Below are positions 57,529 through 64,000 of a stretch of DNA of 64,000 bases, piece after piece; position 1 is the first letter of the stretch; every line of letters begins with the position of its first letter. Both the position numbers and the translations under genes were made by a program. Source of the DNA: Phytophthora hibernalis (lineage: Eukaryota > Oomycota > Peronosporomycetes > Peronosporales > Peronosporaceae); NCBI GenBank assembly GCA_012656075.1, contig JAAKBF010000218.1:372001-436000 (forward strand), in the 5' to 3' direction. The notes below the pieces were generated by a model. That model ran no database searches. It was not told the DNA's origin and saw only the letters and a program-made list of their open reading frames with translations.

Positions 57529-60387
57529 ATGGCCCGAGCCGCGACCGCCACCAAGAGCAAGAAGAAGCCGGCGGACTTCAAGCGGCCCAAGCGCAAGGTG
57601 GGACGTCGCGCAGGCCCCGCCGCCAACGTGACGTCCGTGGGCATCACGTCTCGCCGCATCAACCTGCTGGAGCAGTCGCTGCTGCAGGACAAGGCGGGCG
57701 CCGCGCAGCTCACGCACCGACGCCAGGCGCTGCCGGATCTGTTGACGCAGACGGGCCACTACAACGCCCACGTGCGCCAGCGTGCGCTGCAGGGCCTCAA
57801 GGAGCTGGCGGCGCAGCAGACGGCGGCCAACCTGCGCGCCAACGCGGCCGTGCTGCTCGAGCGCTTCCTGCCCACGCTGCTGGACGCCGAGGCCGTGGTG
57901 CGCGAGGCCGCCGTGCAGGCGTGGAAGGCCATGCTGCCCGTGCTGCGAGGCGCTCTGGCTCCGTTCGCCACGCTCGTAGCCACGTACCTCAGCAGCGGCC
58001 TGACGCACCTGCAGGTGGGCGTGCGGCAGGACGCGCTGCAAGCTATTGGTGCGCTCGTGGACGAGGCGCCCGAGCTGCTGAGGGAAGACGCAGGACGTCC
58101 GGCGCTGGCCAGACTGCTGGAGAACTTCAGGGACTTGGTCTGCGCTGCACAGACGCAGGGCATCAGGATGACGAACACGTACGACCTGCTGCTGGGCTCT
58201 GACAAGGGCAAGGACAGTCAGAAGGGCAGACAGAACAGCAAGAAAAGCAAGAAGATCAAGGCGCCGTCGGGTGCGTTGGCGCTGAGGTTCGCGGCGCTCA
58301 AGGTGCTGCACAAGCTGCTGATGTCTGTGAGTTCAACGAGTGGTGGTTGTGCGGCTGCTGGTGTGCGCGCGGGATCTGTGCCGACCACCAAGACGCTGCT
58401 GCTGTATCCAGCCCCTCGACTTGTCGCGACGGGCATGTTTGCGGCAGCGTCGGTGACTACCAGCGCGGGAGAGAAACTGTGTGCGTCGTGGCAGGAGAAA
58501 GTGCGCGCCTTGCTGCCGGCACTGTTGGAGCTGTGGCTCGAGTGCCGCGAGGGGAGCACGGATGCGCTCTCGGACGTGCATGTGGAGCACATGAAGTACA
58601 TTGTAGAGTGCACAGCTACTGTGGTGGGGGCCAACACCGACTTGCTGACTGTTGAATCAGCGGACGACGCGAACAACAACGAGTTCTTCGAGGCTGCGCT
58701 AAAGCTGCGGGAGGAACTGCTGGCACCAGAGAGTTTTCCGATGCTGCCGAGCGCGAGTGCTACCCTCGCGGCGGCCTCTGATGCTCAGGGTGCGCTCTCG
58801 AGGTGGCATGGCATGAACGCTGCGCTCGCTAAGTTGGCGTGCGAGTACCTTCGCCTTCCTGCGTTGATGCAGGCTTCGGGCAAGGATGACGCGCAGAGCG
58901 AGTCGCTGGAGCACCGTGTGTGCGCGTACGTTGTCGCCACTCTTGCAAAGTACAATGAAACAGCTGAGCTTCGCGCAGTTGCCAGTATGCAGAATGTACT
59001 ACAGCCACTCCTGGAAGTTGTGACGCTCATCTTGGCGTCAGCATCACAGCGTGGCGAGGCTTCCAAGTCTTCGGAAACGACGGCTGACGAGCGTAGCCTC
59101 TTACTGGAAGCCGTGACACGGTTTTACGTGCTCTGCACGCCGAAGTCAGTGAGCTTCCGCAGCTGCACAGTGCTCGCCGTTGAGCAGCTTGAGATCGCGC
59201 TGCGTGGACAGCAGCATCAGAGCCGAAAGTTGCCGTGGCCGAAGGTTATGCAGTGGGTGGTATGTCTCGCAGACCTGCTCGGTCAACTTGATACGCAGCA
59301 CATGGATCTTGGCAGACGCAGTTTGCTTGCGTTGATCTCTGTTCTAAAGCAGCTCCCTGTTGAATTTGCAAGCGGTGACCTGATGGACGGCGTGCTGACC
59401 AACTTGTCAGCTTTCTTTGATTTGGCAGCATTGCCTTCTACGTCAATGTCCGAAGTTGAAAAGCAGAAAATGCTGTCGAGGACACGCTTCGATGCATTGA
59501 GTGCGGCAGATCAGCTGGCTTTCGTGGCTCTTGTGTATCATCTGCCTCGGTATCCTGTGTCCCTGCTGCGCGCTCTTGCCAGTTGTTGCAAAGTCCACGC
59601 ATCCACAGCGAGGCAAAGAGCTTCCTTGTGGATATTCTCTTCCAGCGGAGGGATGTTGTGGATCTGGCTCACATTGTGAGTTTCCTCGTCAGCACGGCGC
59701 TTGCCCCTGTTGAAGCAAATTCATATCAGCAGCGGCAGCAACTGCAGCTTGCTGACCATGTATGCCACACGTTCGTTGCGATGAACCTGGGCAACTCGCT
59801 CCCAAAATTCTTGCGCCTACGCTGGCGAAGGCTCAGACTCGTGAGGATATGAACTCGATGGAATTGCACACGTTGGTACTGCTGTACCGTACGTGCGTGT
59901 CTTCGGCTTCTACTCTCAGTGTCGAAGCTCACAGTCAACGCTCGGATATTCCTACCGAAATGGAACGAGAGCTGGTGAACTTGGTTGTCAAGATTATGGT
60001 GAAATACACTGCGACTTTGTCTTCCGAGCAGTTGATGGCGCCCGAGGAGGTTGACACGCACGAACAGGAGCGGTTACTCGTGGAGTCCAGCGTATCAACG
60101 CTGGTACTGGGCGAGACGAACATCTTTGCTCCCTTTTGGATGAGCTTTTGGCCGCCCAACAGCAGGTACTTGGCCTGACTCGCCATTTGCACGTGCTCCA
60201 AGCGCTTGTGCGGACGTCAAGTTTAGCTGGGGCATTCCGACGTCACCAGAACCACGTGGAGAATCTGCTACGTGCTGTGGAGCAGCAGCCTGGTGGTGAA
60301 GATGACGTTGCGCAGATTGTCCGACAATTGCGCGGCGACCTGGAGCTTCTGGCAGTGGGCCAGCTTACTGAAGACAGCTCCAAGTAG
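57529..60387 (+). CDS. IPI1/TEX10-type pre-rRNA processing protein
   Basis: IPI1 (human TEX10) belongs to the Rix1 complex needed for 60S ribosomal subunit maturation in the nucleus. The chosen ATG (57529) has a good context (ATGG); another lies four codons upstream. The N-terminal basic region (KKPADFKRPKRKVGRR) leads to the family signature LLTQTGHYNAHVRQRALQGL and HEAT-like helices (LERFLPTLLDAEAVVREAAV). Helical repeats fill the rest. The frame breaks three times, at an A3 run (59590-59592), an A4 run (59804-59807) and a T4 run (60134-60137), each one base short. Read through, the product has about 953 residues, close to TEX10. No substitution stops are seen. Confidence 0.82.
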
Positions 60388-60495
60388 ATAGACACAAACA
60401 TGCGAACATCAATGAATATCATTCGTATACTACACCGACTTGCTCTGTGATTTTGTGCACTCACTTCTTATCCTGCGTCGACTTTTCCTGGCAGT

Positions 60496-60806
60496 ATGGT
60501 GGCACGAAGTGGGGCGATGTTGCTTGTGTACGGCGCGATCTCCATCTTGTGCAGTCACATTTCTGGGAGACACTGCATCACGACACCAGAAGATAACCCG
60601 CAGGTAAGATTAAGAATATAACATTTTAATAATGGACTTCCATTTCTGATTGCTGCCATGTACAGGCGTGTAAATGGGATATCAAGATCTGTGGCGATGG
60701 CACGTGGGTGTATCGCGTTGCAGAGCGGAATTGCGAATTCGATGAGTGCATGGTGAAACCTTTCGAGCACAAGACATCCTCATACTCGGCTCCTACGCGA
60801 CGCTGA
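60496..60806 (+). CDS. Small secreted cysteine-rich protein
   Basis: Two short exons, 60496-60603 and 60666-60806, with a 62-base GT-AG intron and phase-0 borders on both sides, giving 82 residues. The N-terminus (GAMLLVYGAISILCSHISG) is a likely signal peptide. The mature part carries four evenly arranged cysteines in CKWDIKICGDGTWVYR and RNCEFDEC. The C-x(6)-C-x-D-G-x-x-V-x-R pattern ending in N-C-x-F-x-x-C recalls a family of small secreted proteins I associate with oomycetes and other heterokonts, function unknown. Oomycetes use many such proteins outside the cell, but no effector role is shown here. It sits only 108 bases after the IPI1 stop. Confidence 0.7.
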
Positions 60807-60904
60807 CAAGGTTACATGTATTCGAGAAACGGCACCGAGAGTACCATACATTATTTTTAGGACTTCACTAAGCGTCGGCAGTTGCTGCTCTCGGAAAGCC
60901 GAAG

Positions 60905-63900
60905 ATGAAGCCTCGTTCGTGGATTAAAACTATGGCGGCAAGTGCACTCTTGTCGCCGAGGGCTGCATTCCGTAAAGCGAATAGTAACCCTAGCGGTCTT
61001 AGTATCGGCACAGATGCACTCCCAACGACTTCGATTCCGCTTGCAATGCTCACCGCTCTGACTCGAGTGATCGAATTCCTCGACAAGAACCATTTTGACG
61101 AGGAGGGGCTTTATAGCAAGCCTGGCGTTACCTTGGAGTGCAAAGATCTACTTGGGTTTTTCGTGACCAGAAGTTTCCAGATTTGACAGCGTACAACCCC
61201 CATTCTCTCGCTACTGTCGTCAAACAGGTAGGTGAGCAGTTAAATCTACGGACCTGCGTCGTGGTAACATATCTTTTGTGGCTTGACAGATACTCAGCGA
61301 CCTGTACACACCACTTATTCCTGCAGCTACCAGTGAACAGCTACTCGAAGCTGTGCGTGGTCGTATTGACGACGAAGCAGAACATCAGATAATCGAGATT
61401 TTCAAGCAGATCCGCTCAACCACACGAGACTTTCTCCAAGTATTTCTTGAGCATTTGAACCATGTACGGGTGCACTACCTGCGGGACTCTTTTCGGCAGG
61501 TACCCTCACTGGGATGCATGATAGGTTTCTTCAAGTCGGCAAAGCCGGATGAGCGTAGCGAATCTCGCGCTTCATATTGGAACAGCTTTAATTCGACCCA
61601 CTGAGGACAAGATCTACTTGAATTCGAGTAGGACCAAGCATTCCGAGTGTGTTATTTACTACACTGATAAAAGGACTGCGTGTTGCTTTGTACTCAGAGA
61701 CGATGATGCGCCGTAGAAAATGCGTCGTTGAGTTCCTCATTCAAGAAGCTGCCTCATTGCCCTACGACTGCGCAACCGAAATGAACATCCCAGCGATTCC
61801 CGAACTTCCATCCACACCGGTTACTGATTCACAAAACTCAAAAGCTCCTTCACCTGTATCGTCAGAGCAACTCCATTTCGTTCAGGTTACTTGGGATGCA
61901 GGAGAATTGAGTTTTACGCCAGAACAGTTGGAGGTGGTGGAAACGGGGAGCAACTCCTTTGTTAGTGGGAAATACTAACATCGTGTATGCATGACATTGG
62001 TAATGTAGGAAATATTTGGCAAGTTTGGAGAGATCGACAATTTTGGCGTCAATGATCAAGGCAACAGGTACTGGAAGAAGTGTTGGTAGCTCTGGTTTGT
62101 TGAGAACATACTGACACTGGTATTTATTTTCAACGCTTGCAGAGCAATTATTGCTTACCTGTATGCAGCAAGCGCTGAAGAAGCTGAACATGCTTCGATT
62201 CCGTACGTCCGCGTTCGCCGACGCAAACCAAGGCAAAGCGAGAAGCGACGCGAGCATACTCCCACAGGGCCAAAAGCAACTCCTGTCTACAGAGCGACTC
62301 TGATGTATTATCGGACACCGATCTCAATCCTGAACCAAAGGAGAACCTTCCAGCAAAGCAAACGGCAGATCCATCAAAACTGGAAAGCAGTGCCATACAA
62401 GGTCGAATTGAAATACCATCAGCTTTAACGCTGGAAACAGTGGCTATTGTACAGGCTCATCAAACAGAAACAAAATCTCTTGACAGCTTCATTGTACTGG
62501 AAGATATCGAAGATGATCAGCTTCAACCAGTCGACGATTCTTCTGATTTAATATCGGCAGATATGCACCTTCCAGACGATGGAGATCTCTTGCAAACAAA
62601 AGTTCCCGATCTCCAAACCAACACGGACATCAGCAGTCCAAGCTTGAATGAGTGTTCGAGTCCAAAGATTGAATCTGCAACAAAGAAGCTATCGAAAACA
62701 GAACAGAACAAGCGAACTTCCGATCAGCAGCAGGCAATTAAACCAGGCCATGGAATGGATGCAGATGCCAGGACTAACATGGAGGAGGTACCAGAGGTTG
62801 TAGTTCCTGTGATAGAGATACAGGACAAGCGTCGTAACACCACTGGTGACCCTAAGTCGAGTAACTCGACAACGGAAGAGTCAAATCCTGACCAAACGCA
62901 CACTGGGTTCAACTTGATCGAGCATTTGGTGACGAAGGAAAATATTCCGGTTCTTTCGTCTTCGGACACATTGTCAGCTGTCTCTGCTGATAGCAGCCCG
63001 CTAGAGTCATTCATAGACAACGTTGAAGCAACCGAGGTCAAACCTGTTGTCACTGACAACTCTCTTGGTTTAGTGAATGAATCAGACCCAATGCGGTATT
63101 CGTTCGATTCACGAAAGTCTTCGGCGGACATTACGATTCCATTCGTTGACCAAGCCGGTTCTCTGGATTCTGCAGACAACAATCTCATCATGGATGCACT
63201 GGAAAGCAAGTTGCTTGATATGGAGAAGGTCACTTTTTGCATTGTGAGTGAGATTTATATATTTGAGCTAAGTGTAGGCTTGCTTTTCATGTCGTGTAAC
63301 AGGTTCTCAGTACGTCTACCGCAGCTTTATCCACCACCAAGTTAGCAACCGAGTTCGAGCGTGCAGTGCTTCAGCTACACAATCAAATTCTGAATTTGGT
63401 GAATGATTGTCTGGTGCTGGGCGGTGTCAAGCATGGAGAATTGTCTGGCAAATCAATGACTACCTCAGCATCGAATGCTGAATTTCTAGATTTCCTCGAA
63501 GCACAGTCAAAGACGCAAGTGAAAATACTCGAGGTCGAAGTACGCGCTGGTCAGGAGCTTCTTCGCTTGCACAAAACACAGTACGAGAAAGAGCGCGTTG
63601 AGGTGGGTCCTTTTCGTTCAAATTAATGAGCGCACTTGATAACGTGACAGCGTGTCTTTCTTTTTCAGCTCGAGATAGAGATTACAACTCTACGTGTGGG
63701 GCGTACGGAGGCAGAAAACTTTGTGCTGAGCTTTGCGCAGACCTTCGAAAGTGCCGTAGTGAGTTGGCATGCCATGTTGCAAATGCTACGAATATTCAAA
63801 GGTAGGTTTCACACGAGGTCAATCAGATTGTCGGTGTTTTGTTGTTAACTCTGTTCCTATATGAAGACAAAAGAGTGCGCTGGAAGAGAAGCTTGTTGTC

Positions 63901-64000
63901 TGCGAAAACCAGCTCCATGGTCGAGAGAAACCCTCAGTAAGCTGCAAGCAGAGTATAACAAAATGCTCCGGGTGGCAGCCGAAGCCCAATCACGCGTGGA
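60905..64000 (+). CDS. RhoGAP-like domain protein with coiled coil (partial, runs off the window)
   Basis: Starts MKPRSWIKTMAASALL. The RhoGAP-like domain spans several exons: IPLAMLTALTRVIEFLDKNH, EEGLYSKPGVTLECK, FPDLTAYNPHSLATVVKQ, then after an intron (61228-61289) ILSDLYTPLIP and IKQIRSTTRDFL-like helices, then RMSVANLALHIGTALIRP (about 61555-61608). The usual arginine finger after G-[LI]-[FY] is Ser here, so GTPase activation is doubtful; such GAP folds can act as binding domains, as in OCRL. Later exons encode a possible RRM-like piece (IFGKFGEID, AIIAYLYAASAEEAEH), a long acidic low-complexity region (62290-63240) and a coiled coil (63366-64000). A3 (61142-61144) and A4 (62272-62275) runs are one base short. 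Confidence 0.65.

Noticed and set aside
57432..58311. 256- and 278-codon ORFs overlapping the IPI1 gene start
   Set aside because: Out-of-frame products of GC-rich coding sequence. The IPI1/TEX10 signature is in the chosen frame.

Overview
This is eukaryotic nuclear DNA, almost certainly from an oomycete (Phytophthora or a close peronosporalean relative). The evidence is short GT-AG introns of 56-85 bases in compact genes, a secreted GH81 beta-1,3-glucanase, a mitochondrial-type phosphagen kinase, and a mix of PIF/Harbinger, piggyBac, hAT, Tc1/mariner, Helitron and Ty3/gypsy elements. I see no prokaryotic features.

The window splits in two at about 43.5 kb. Bases 1-43.5 kb are a gene-poor transposon graveyard. 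From the left it holds: copy 1 of a composite repeat family I call R1 (about 740-2545); two hAT relics (2.8-5.1 kb); a Tc1/mariner element with about 107-base terminal inverted repeats (7495-9075); a Harbinger transposase with a convergent accessory gene (11.2-13.7 kb); a Ty3/gypsy element whose gag now joins directly to RNase H and integrase (14.7-18.5 kb); a hAT transposase (19.3-21.5 kb); minisatellites; uncharacterised ORFs; and a second Tc1/mariner relic (24.8-25.8 kb). Then come R1 copy 2 in inverted orientation (26.1-28.8 kb), a Helitron with Rep and PIF1 helicase parts (29.3-34.1 kb), and a DENR-like pseudogene (34.3-35.3 kb). Last is a nest in which a piggyBac element (37294-41582, TTAA-flanked) has split an older Harbinger derivative, next to a separate PIF/Harbinger element (41661-43491, TAA-flanked).

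Bases 43.5-64 kb are dense single-copy housekeeping genes. They are CCDC124/Lso2 (ribosome-associated), a small membrane protein, a PTC7-type mitochondrial phosphatase divergent from mitochondrial ribosomal protein bL20m, a mitochondrial phosphagen kinase, chaperonin subunit CCT7, a GH81 glucanase, a LYC1-like acetyltransferase, an IPI1/TEX10 ribosome-assembly factor, a small secreted cysteine-rich protein, and a RhoGAP-like protein cut by the window end. Several serve translation, protein folding or mitochondria, but they do not form one pathway.

A technical point affects all reading of this window. At least 19 homopolymer runs, in transposons and in conserved host genes alike, each appear exactly one base short, breaking otherwise good reading frames. 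I judge most of these to be sequence or assembly errors, so several broken genes are probably intact in the organism. Separate TGG-to-TGA and CAG-to-TAG nonsense changes in some transposons and in the DENR copy look like real decay.
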